NCBI GenBank assembly: GCA_029216955.1
Contig: JANAVB010029819.1
Span: forward strand, 38,809,767 to 38,873,766
DNA length: 64,000 bases
Reading direction: 5' to 3'
Source of the DNA: Iris pallida
Lineage: Eukaryota; Streptophyta; Magnoliopsida; Asparagales; Iridaceae
The notes below the pieces were generated by a model. That model saw only the letters and a program-made list of their open reading frames with translations, had not been told where the DNA came from and made no database searches. Shown one piece after another: positions 24,263 to 34,443 of this stretch. Position 1 is the stretch's first letter. Every line of letters begins with the position of its first letter. The position numbers and the translations under genes are program-made.

Positions 24263-24849
24263 TGTCACGACCCGGTCCCCAAATACTTGGGTCGAATCGG
24301 ATCATGCCCAGCCTGCACCGTTGATGAGACGGCGGCAGTAAGCTGTAATCCATATGCAGGTGATCAACAACATTTGAAATTAAATTTGCCACAACATTTA
24401 TTTAAACGATAATTAAAAACTTGTTCGGTTACAAAGATTCATAACTTGAAATAACACAGAAACAACTAAACTCTCAAACTAAAGTAGCATCTATGGAGAC
24501 GCCACAACATCATCTTTAGCTGGAAGTACCGTCGGGTACAAATCAGGATCATAATAGCTATTGATCAGCATCTCCAGGTCATCAGAAATACCTAAAATAT
24601 TGTCTCCAGTCAGGAGGGAGCAAAGTACAATTCATGCAAATTTTAACAATTAAAATGACAATTAATATAATGCACTTTTAAACAGTTTTTAAAGATGAAA
24701 CAGATTTGAAATACAGTACAGTGATGTGAATAGGTAATGAATATGACCGGATTGGGTTACAGTAGTATCCTAGCGATACGGTATGGCTTGTCCCCGTGTG
24801 AAGAGGGGAAAGCTAACACAGTCAGTTATCCTAATTTTGGATTTGGTCA
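24263..24849 (-). repeat. RLG-B 5' LTR, part adjoining the leader
   Basis: This 587-bp part matches 17747-18333 of the other LTR and is cut by RLG-C at a GGTCA target. It contains the terminal inverted repeat CCCAA...TTGGG near 24278-24292. Confidence 0.93.
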
Positions 24850-27800
24850 TGTCACGACCCGCACCCTAGAGTAAGGGCACGAGAAGTGGGTACGTCCAGC
24901 CTACGCCGCAGTGTCGGCGGTAGAACGCTGTTCTAGGTCATGAACTATAACTAACATAATATGAATACTCTCCATAAGGAGGCCAACACAGAGGTATAAC
25001 TCAATCACAATCTATAGATAGAAAATGGCACGATGAAATAGATAAGGAAAACCTCAACTGAGATACAACAGAAATGATATACAAGTCTCAACATCTCTAC
25101 AATATACAACTCTGAAACAAAGACATAAGCTAAACATGAAAGGAAAATAGTCTAAGCTATCTACTCTATACAAGGTATCATCCTGAGCAGCTGCCTGAAC
25201 CTCGCCAGGGGTCCAAGTCGCGAGTGTCATCTAGGCAAGCTCCAAGTAAGGGGGTGCAGGGTTCCTCATCATCCTCTGTAAAATTTTTAACAGGTCCAGT
25301 CAGGACGGGAGCGAGCACAAAACATCTCACGCAGTTCATGTCGAGTTAGGAAATATAAAGCATGCAATAGAGTAAAGTACATGAAACGCTGAAGAAGAAG
25401 ATATATGAAAAACAGTAGAGATTTTATAACAGGAAATATCTAAATATGATAAGTAAGAACTGTAAGGAACATGTGATTTTAGAGTACAATCTGGTTATGT
25501 AAACGGGCTAGGAAAATGCAATGGTAACTCCATTGTACGTGGGTGTACAATAGACATATACAATAGTTATACAATGTTGTACAATAGGATTTGAGTACAT
25601 AACCAATTCTACTCCCCCTCCCCAATCAATACACAAGGATCCACTCCGTTACGTTATCTTGCACAATAGTGTACAATGTTATACAATGGATGTACAATAA
25701 TATACAATAGATGTACAATGTTATACAATGGTTGTACAATGTTATACAATAGTGTACAATGTCTATCCCTGGGACTCATGTGATACTGAGAGTACAATAT
25801 GCACAAGGAGTATACAAGGATATAGGTATTCAATAAATACAATATGGAAGTGAAACGCACATCACAATATGTATCTAGTGAATACAAGGGAATAACATCC
25901 CAAAAGGAGATCCGTATAGTACTAATCCGTGATAACAATCGTGTCAGCATCAAGTACAGTAATCTAGAGCAAGAATATAAATCCAGACAAGTATGAAAAG
26001 ATCAGAGAATGTACTCGCCTCGTATCTGAATGTCTGAAGTAAACGTACTGTCCGAGATGAGGTACCTGACTCCTAGTTAGAGCAACACAAGTCAAGATGT
26101 ATACAGAGGGTGATATATGAAATGTACAATGTATCTGCATGCTGTCTAGGTCAAACTAGGCTAAAGTCGACACTTGGTCAACTCTAGTCCACCACACTAG
26201 TCAACCTAGGTCAAGTCCTAGCCCAAACAAGTCTAACAAGTCTCACTAGGCCTAACCAAGCCTAATCTAGCAATCACACACCAATCACAAGGCTATACAA
26301 GCCAAACACAAGCACATATCAAGGCACATCCTATTCATGCATGTGTTGTATTACCTATTTTACCTATCATACAAGCCTATATACATATTTAGGTACATTC
26401 ATATGCATAGAGATTTAGAGAGAGATTAAGGTATACATGTGTGTAAAGAGTGAACTGTGAGTGACAAAGTGAGGGATGTGTATGAGAATGAGGCTGTGAG
26501 GGTGTTAGTGTAACATGATAGTGTGTGTGAGGATACCTGAAAATAGTATGACAAAATAGGAAGAAATCTGTGCACATAGAACACTATTCAACCTGGAAAA
26601 CAGTGAGTGAGTGAAGTGAATAGTGTGACAGTGAAGAGTGTGAAGTAGAGGGTGTGGCAATGCATTGTTCTCAGATTTTTAACAGTTTTAGGATGAACTT
26701 GAATCTAAAAGTTTAAACCAAATTATCTCATTCACAGATTTACAAAGGAAAAATCAGTTTAATGGGAACTAAACAAAATTGCAAAATGGAAAGGAAATCA
26801 ATTGACAATGTCAAATGGTTCAAAGAAGCTGGAATTTAACTCATATCAGTAAAACAACAGTTAACAGTATTGAAACATGAAACAATTAGAAAGGAAATCA
26901 ATTCATGAAGTCAAGACTTCATTCTCAGTTTGGGAAAAACTGAGAATGATCTCAGGTTTTGCACATCAGTTTCAGCAAGGTAATATCAGGGAAGAAATCA
27001 GTTTTCAAGTGGCAATAGCCTAAACAAAATCCCAGGTTAAATTCTAACTCTCAGATTAATCATAAACCTTAACAAAACTCATATGAAAACTCATTTACAG
27101 TTGCCATCCAAGTATTAATTCAGAATTTAAGAGTTGAAACTCATATCTCAGTTTTGAAACTGAGAACAATCTCAGGTTTACATTGAACACATTTGGGATC
27201 AACCCAAGTATCCAAATTCCCATATACACAAACCAAAGCACAATTTTGAATGCCAAAGCCTATCTAACATTATTTATGATATGCAGGTTCAGATTAACAG
27301 AGAAATTATTAACAGAAATAGGAATTTAAATTGTTGGGAAAAACTGGAAAAATAGTATCACAAGTATCAGAGTTCACTGTCCTATGAGATTTTTCGAACC
27401 CAAACATCATATCAAATTAAACCATTGTATAAAATGCAGTAGCAGAGATTTAACTACTCATTTGAGATCTAAAATAATCATTAAAACACATTTTAAAACA
27501 TTAAAATCGATTCAACAAACAGAAACATCACAGAGAACACACACACGCACACAGCTGATCAGTGCACACTCAAAAACGTGTCCGATACGACACGAGGACT
27601 CGTGAAATTTGACGAGCCTCGTGTCAGTCAAAGCATCAACACATGTGCCAAGAATCTCGTGGCCACGTGGCGTGTGCTGCGCGCAATCAACCCCGAGTAG
27701 CAGGGGATGAACAGTACCGCGCGCACACGGCTGCACACACGTGTTCGCGTGTCCCCACGACACGACACGACACATAAACTAGCCTAGGACACTGGAAATA

Positions 27801-28700
27801 CCTAGACGACACTTAGATCTAGGTTTCCAATCAAATACATTTGGGAAACTCATTCGAGCAGTCCTCTTGGACATTTCGTCGAGCACTTGGTGCAATGCTC
27901 TGATACGTGTCCGTATCGGACACGAAACGAGCTCGAATCCTAGGGTTAGCTTTCCTATCAGTTGGGTGAGGGCTAGGGGACCTTAAAAATGAATTTTAAT
28001 GAAATTTAGGGGCTGAGATGAGGATTATACCTATTGGTTTCCCAAGCTTCAAAAACACACCAAGGAAGAGGTCCTTTCAACCACCAAAGCTCCTCAAATT
28101 GTGTGCCCCCTGTCAAATCTCAATCCAAACAGCAAGAGAACAGTATTTAGAGACTATAGGAATTTGTTTGAAGGAAAAAGGAGCTAATTTGGATTTTCTA
28201 TGAATTTGTGAAGTTGGAACATTACCTATTTTCTAAACTTGATGAACCCTAATGAAAGAGGCTATCCCTAAAAATTTGGGAGGATATAAATAGGGAGATG
28301 GGCTGCTATGTGGCTGGCCAAAGGACCTAGGGTTAGGGTTTTAGCTTGTGGGTTGAGTCCTAACTAGTCTAGTTATGATTTGACTTGTGACTACACAAGC
28401 CATTCTCTAACCAAACTAAATCCGATTAGCCCCAAATCAATTCTAACTAACTTGAAATAATTAGCTTAGGTCACACTAGGGTTTCTTAACCTAACCATGG
28501 TGTCTGGACCTAGGTTGGCCAATAGGACAGTCTCCTAGTCCACATGGGTCACAGTCTAAAACTAGCACCAAACAATTCACCAAAAATTACCAAAAATCAC
28601 TAAAAATCATATTAATTATATTTAATAATAAAAATCCCAAAATAATTCCAAAATTTTGAAAATGACCAAAATACCCTCAATTGAAAAACTGGGTGTTACA
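24850..28700 (-). repeat. RLG-C 3' LTR
   Basis: The LTR holds three notable blocks. At 25535-25770 is a minisatellite built on TACAAT with alternating TGTACAAT and TATACAAT about every 10-12 bp. At 26150-26300 are repeated CTAGGTCAA and CTAGGCC-type words. At 27560-27925 lies a GC-rich patch with at least nine CGTGTC/GACACG words, G-box-like CACGTG cores, and a 19-bp inverted repeat CGTGTCCGTATCGGACACG at 27906-27924. ORFs within are repeated in the other LTR and show no domain. Confidence 0.95.
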
Positions 28701-28740
28701 ATCCTACCCACCTTAGAAAAATTTCGTCCTCGAAATTAAG
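28701..28740 (-). promoter_or_regulatory. RLG-C polypurine-tract block
   Basis: The + strand reads ATCCTACCCACCTTAG then AAAAATTTCGTCCTCGAAAT, the same block as in RLG-A and RLG-B with the purine run interrupted at one or two places. It abuts the LTR end GGGTGTTACA. Confidence 0.85.
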
Positions 28741-28977
28741 ATGATCGTACCCCTTCTAGGTCAAACCCCCACAATCAAAATCTCAGAACCTATTTAAATT
28801 ATTCTGTTGGAAATGTAACTTATGGGGTCATGGCATGTAGTATCAGTTTGGGGTCTCAACTAGTTACACCAACATGCTACAGTACTAGGCAATCACAAGG
28901 TATCAAAACATACAAACAAGGGATGCATCAATATTCACAAAAAGGGATACTGAGGTTAGGTCAAAACTCACCTCCAG

Positions 28978-29673
28978 CTAGGTCTGAGAACTAGAACTCA
29001 CTCTGGAAGCAGGGCCCTGGTTGGTAGGTGCATAAGGACAATGCTGCACCCAGTGCGCAGCTGACCCACAGTATAGGCACAATCCTAGTCTCTTCCTACA
29101 GTTGCTCCACTTGTGCCCAGACTTATTACAGTAGGCACAGATAGGCTCTGGCTCAGCTGGCCTCTGCTGGACAGGAGACTGGGCTGGGTATGATGATATC
29201 GGCTGGATAAATGGGTACTCCTCAAACTCTGGGTAGGACTGGGTACTGCTCCTCGCCCTCTTGGAGCTAGGCTCTCCTTCTGGAAGCACAGAGTCCCGCA
29301 GACGTAGCAACCTCTGGATTTTCTCCCTCATGGCCTCCTCATGAACTCTCTGTGACTCCAACAGCCTCTCTTCGAAAAATCCAAACACCTGGGCTGCGTC
29401 AAGTAACAAACCTCCGGGTGGTACAGTAGGGAATACCATCCCAAGGGGTATGGGAAGGCTCTCGGTCTCAGGCAAATCTGCAGCTCTTTCCTGAACGACA
29501 GGAGATGAAGGAAGACTCTCTGGCGAGTCTACCACCATCTCCTCAATGGCAGGAGGTGCCACCACCCCCTGATCAGATAGAGGGATAACTACCTCCTGAA
29601 CAGTAGGAGGTGGAGGCACACTCTCAGTAGCTGCAGCTCCTCTCAGGCGACGGGCTCGGGTCATGGGTGCCAT
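28978..29673 (-). CDS. RLG-C gag-like protein with two CCHC knuckles and no capsid domain
   Basis: I place the start at 29673 (MAPMTRARRLRG...), not at the upstream ATG 29709, because the basic MAPMTRARR opening is usual for gypsy gag and the twelve codons before it look like leader. The product is about 231 residues. Residues 15-90 are Pro/Glu/Val-rich. Residues about 95-130 form a charged helix or short coiled coil (FFEERLLESQRVHEEAMREK). Then comes a Pro/Gln-rich linker, and the knuckles CAYCNKSGHKWSNC and CLYCGSAAHWVQHC, both C-x2-C-x4-H-x4-C, near residues 183-217. The frame is open. It shares order and spacing with the RLG-B protein but little sequence outside the knuckles. RNA binding is expected; other roles are unknown. 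Confidence 0.85.
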   Translation of the reverse strand: MAPMTRARRLRGAAATESVPPPPTVQEVVIPLSDQGVVAPPAIEEMVVDSPESLPSSPVVQERAADLPETESLPIPLGMVFPTVPPGGLLLDAAQVFGFFEERLLESQRVHEEAMREKIQRLLRLRDSVLPEGEPSSKRARSSTQSYPEFEEYPFIQPISSYPAQSPVQQRPAEPEPICAYCNKSGHKWSNCRKRLGLCLYCGSAAHWVQHCPYAPTNQGPASRVSSSSQT

Positions 29674-29709
29674 ACTGAAAGAAAACAAACGAAAATAAAA
29701 ATAAATCAA

Positions 29710-30592
29710 TCATCAAGGCTGAAAAACTAGTAAATATCAACAAAGGAGAACTAGCTACAAGGGTCCCTACTCTAAAGCCAGAGCTATACTATCATTCCTA
29801 AGATAAAGGCCTAATCACAACTCATCAAATCATCATACTAAGAAAGAGTTATAACTAATGAATTTCTACAAGTTATTAGACTAGCCAACTAAAGTTATCC
29901 TTACTCCTAAGTTATTTGATGATGGAAAACATTTTTTTTTTAACAGAAAAGAAATGAAAGAGGTGATACTTTAAAAACCTTCAAGATATAATCTGATAAT
30001 CACATGCGTCTGTCCAGAATCATGATACTCAGAATCCTCGCCACGCTAGTAAGCAAGGCTGCAATGAACGGTAGGGTTCATAACTAGGGTATGCATCTCT
30101 ATGATCAAGTCGTCTGGAATCCTCGCTATGCCGACTAGTATAGCTGCGAGAAATTCCAATCTCATGATCAAGATATGTACATCCGAAGTCAGGTCCCTAT
30201 GTTCTTGCCACGCCGGCTAATATAGCTGCGGTAAATTCTAGGTTCCATAATAAAGTAGACGTTTTACCATCCCTGTTATTTCCGTCAACATATGTTATCA
30301 GAAGATACCGTAACTCGGGTCATAAAATTCATCTCGATAAGAAAATCAAATCAACAACGATTTATCAAAATCAAATTCAAATATCAAGGAGTAAGGGTAA
30401 ATCAAAACAAGAGAAAGGATTTCAAATTTGAAGTTCAGAATGAGATTCTCAAGGGCATCCCAGGAATCTCTCAAGGAATTCTAACTGTGATTGAGTACCC
30501 CAAAACATTCTACTCTTACTGCAGGCTGTAGTGATACTCTAGTTCGAATACCATTACATAAACTCGACCTGCATGGGCCACCACTAAAAACG
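29710..30592 (-). promoter_or_regulatory. RLG-C leader region with candidate primer binding site
   Basis: No ORF of interest is found here. Three related segments at about 30000-30085, 30095-30165 and 30180-30245 contain variants of TCGCTATGCCG/CACGCCGGCTA followed by a GCTGCG-type word, so a weak tandem repeat is likely. The block at 30567-30592 is the conserved GTTTTTAG + TGGTGGCCCATGCAGG leader seen in RLG-A and RLG-B. Confidence 0.55.
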
Positions 30593-33500
30593 TGTCACGA
30601 CCCGCACCCTAGAGTAAGGGCACGAGAAGTGGGTACGTCCAGCCTACGCCGCAGTGTCGGCGGTAGAACGCTGTTCTAGGTCATGAACTATAACTAACAT
30701 AATATGAATACTCTCCATAAGGAGGCCAACACAGAGGTATAACTCAATCACAATCTATAGATAGAAAATGGCACGATGAAATAGATAAGGAAAACCTCAA
30801 CTGAGATACAACAGAAATGATATACAAGTCTCAACATCTCTACAATATACAACTCTGAAACAAAGACATAAGCTAAACATGAAAGGAAAATAGTCTAAGC
30901 TATCTACTCTATACAAGGTATCATCCTGAGCAGCTGCCTGAACCTCGCCAGGGGTCCAAGTCGCGAGTGTCATCTAGGCAAGCTCCAAGTAAGGGGGTGC
31001 AGGGTTCCTCATCATCCTCTGTAAAATTTTCAACAGGTCCAGTCAGGACGGGAGCGAGCACAAAACATCTCACGCAGTTCATGTCGAGTTAGGAAATATA
31101 AAGCATGCAATAGAGTAAAGTACATGAAACGCTGAAGAAGAAGATATATGAAAAACAGTAGAGATTTTATAACAGGAAATATCTAAATATGATAAGTAAG
31201 AACTGTAAGGAACATGTGATTTTAGAGTACAATCTGGTTATGTAAACGGGCTAGGAAAATGCAATGGTAACTCCATTGTACGTGGGTGTACAATAGACAT
31301 ATACAATAGTTATACAATGTTGTACAATAGGATTTGAGTACATAACCAATTCTACTCCCCCTCCCTAATCAATACACAAGGATCCACTCCGTTACGTTAT
31401 CTTGCACAATAGTGTACAATGTTATACAATGGATGTACAATAATATACAATAGATGTACAATGTTATACAATGGTTGTACAATGTTATACAATAGTGTAC
31501 AATGTCTATCCCTGGGACTCATGTGATACTGAGAGTACAATATGCACAAGGAGTATACAAGGATATAGGTATTCAATAAATACAATATGGAAGTGAAACG
31601 CACATCACAATATGTATCTAGTGAATACAAGGAAATAACATCCCAAAAGGAGATCCGTATAGTACTAATCCGTGATAACAATCGTGTCAGCATCAAGTAC
31701 AGTAATCTAGAGCAAGAATGTAAATCCAGACAAGTATGAAAAGATCAGAGAATGTACTCGCCTCGTATCTGAATGTCTGAAGTAAACGTACTGTACGAGA
31801 TGAGGTACCTGACTCCTAGTTAGAGCAACACAAGTCAAGATGTATACAGAGGGTGATATATGAAATGTACAATGTATCTGCATGCTGTCTAGGTCAAACT
31901 AGGCTAAAGTCGATACTTGGTCAACTCTAGTCCACCACACTAGTCAACCTAGGTCAAGTCCTAGCCCAAACAAGTCTAACAAGTCTCACTAGGCCTAACC
32001 AAGCCTAATCTAGCAATCACACACCAATCACAAGGCTATACAAGCCAAACACAAGCACATATCAAGGCACATCCTATTCATGCATGTGTTGTATTACCTA
32101 TTTTACCTATCATACAAGCCTATATACATATTTAGGTACATTCATATGCATAGAGATTTAGAGAGAGATTAAGGTATACATGTGTGTAAAGAGTGAACTG
32201 TGAGTGACAAAGTGAGGGATGTGTATGAGAATGAGGCTGTGAGGGTGTTAGTGTAACATGATAGTGTGTGTGAGGATACCTGAAAATAGTATGACAAAAT
32301 AGGAAGAAATCTGTGCACATAGAACACTGTTCAACCTGGAAAACAGTGAGTGAGTGAAGTGAATAGTGTGACAGTGAAGAGTGTGAAGTAGAGGGTGTGG
32401 CAATGCATTGTTCTCAGATTTTTAACAGTTTTAGGATGAACTTGAATCTAAAAGTTTAAACCAAATTATCTCATTCACAGATTTACAAAGGAAAAATCAG
32501 TTTAATGGGAACTAAACAAAATTGCAAAATGGAAAGGAAATCAATTGACAATGTCAAATGGTTCAAAGAAGCTGGAATTTAACTCATATCAGTAAAACAA
32601 CAGTTAACAGTATTGAAACATGAAACAATTAGAAAGGAAATCAATTCATGAAGTCAAGACTTCATTCTCAGTTTGGGAAAAACTGAGAATGATCTCAGGT
32701 TTTGCACATCAGTTTCAGCAAGGTAATATCAGGGAAGAAATCAGTTTTCAAGTGGCAATAGCCTAAACAAAATCCCAGGTTAAATTCTAACTCTCAGATT
32801 AATCATAAACCTTAACAAAACTCATATGAAAACTCATTTACAGTTGCCATCCAAGTATCAATTCAGAATTTAAGAGTTGAAACTCATATCTCAGTTTTGA
32901 AACTGAGAACAATCTCAGGTTTACATTGAACACATTTGGGATCAACCCAAGTATCCAAATTCCCATATACACAAACCAAAGCACAATTTCGAATGCCAAA
33001 GCCTATCTAACATTATTTATGATATGCAGGTTCAGATTAACAGAGAAATTATTAACAGAAATAGGAATTTAAATTGTTGGGAAAAACTGGAAAAATAGTA
33101 TCACAAGTATCAGAGTTCACTGTCCTATGAGATTTTTCGAACCCAAACATCATATCAAATTAAACCATTGTATAAAATGCAGTAGCAGAGATTTAACTAC
33201 TCATTTGAGATCTAAAATAATCATTAAAACACATTTTAAAACATTAAAATCGATTCAACAAACAGAAACATCACAGAGAACACACACACGCACACAGCTG
33301 ATCAGTGCACACTCAAAAACGTGTCCGACACGACACGAGGACTCGTGAAATTTGACGAGCCTCGTGTCAGTCAAAGCATCAACACGTGTGCCAAGAATCT
33401 CGTGGCCACGTGGCGTGTGCTGCGCGCAATCAACCCCGAGTAGCAGGGGATGAACAGTACCGCGCGCACACGGCTGCACACACGTGTTCGCGTGTCCCCA

Positions 33501-34443
33501 CGACACGACACGACACATAAACTAGCCTAGGACACTGGAAATACCTAGATGACACTTAGATCTAGGTTTCCAATCAAAAACATTTGGGAAACTCATTCGA
33601 GCAGTCCTCTTGGACATTTCGTCGAGCACTTGGTGCAATGCTCTGATACGTGTCCGTATCGGACACGAAACGAGCTCGAATCCTAGGGTTAGCTTTCCTA
33701 TCAGTTGGGTGAGGTCTAGGGGACATTAAAAATGAATTTTAATGAAATTTAGGGGCTGAGATGAGGATTATACCTATTGGTTTCCCAAGCTTCAAAAACA
33801 CACCAAGGAAGAGGTCCTTTCAACCACCAAAGCTCCTCAAATTGTGTGCCCCCTGTCAAATCTCAATCCAAACAGCAAGAGAACAGTATTTAGAGACTAT
33901 AGGAATTTGTTTGAAGGAAAAAGGAGCTAATTTGGATTTTCTATGAATTTGTGAAGTTGGAACATTACCTCTTTTCTAAACTTGATGAACCCTAATGAAA
34001 GAGGCTATCCCTAAAAATTTGGGAGGATATAAATAGGGAGATGGGATGCTATGTGGCTGGCCAAAGGACCTAGGGTTAGGGTTTTAGCTTGTGGGTTGAG
34101 TCCTAACTAGTCTAGTCATGATTTGACTTGTGACTACACAAGCCATTCTCTAACCAAACTAAATCCGATTAGCCCCAAATCAATTCTAACTAACTTGAAA
34201 TAATTAGCTTAGGTCACACTAGGGTTTCTTAACCTAACCATGGTGTCTGGACCTAGGTTGGCCAATAGGACAGTCTCCTAGTCCATATGGGTCACAGTCT
34301 AAAACTAGCACCAAACAATTCACCAAAAATTACCAAAAATCACTAAAAATCATATTAATTATATTTAATAATAAAAAGCCCAAAATAATTCCAAAATTTT
34401 GAAAATGACCAAAATACCCTCAATTGAAAAACTGGGTGTTACA
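30593..34443 (-). repeat. RLG-C 5' LTR
   Basis: At 3851 bp it is equal in length to 24850-28700 and nearly identical. It holds the same TACAAT minisatellite (about 31278-31513), the CGTGTC-rich patch (about 33303-33667) and the 19-bp inverted repeat (33649-33667). In element orientation this is the promoter-bearing copy. Confidence 0.95.

Larger units (their letters stand above)
24850..34443 (-). mobile_element. RLG-C: non-autonomous gypsy-type element (terminal repeats plus gag-like ORF)
   Basis: The duplication GGTCA lies at 24845-24849 and 34444-34448. Two 3851-bp LTRs (24850-28700, 30593-34443) flank only 1892 bp of internal sequence. Ends in element orientation are TGTAACACCC...GGGTCGTGACA, typical of Tekay-like gypsy elements. 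The only coding sequence is a two-knuckle protein on the - strand. By eye the LTRs differ at about 20 positions (near 0.5 percent), fewer than those of the RLG-B host copy, in agreement with the nesting order. This structure corresponds to the terminal-repeat-with-gag class, except that the capsid domain is missing. Confidence 0.95.

Noticed and set aside
25654..25953. 99-codon ORF with LYNIV repeats, duplicated at 31397-31696
   Set aside because: Translation of the TACAAT minisatellite; no protein evidence.
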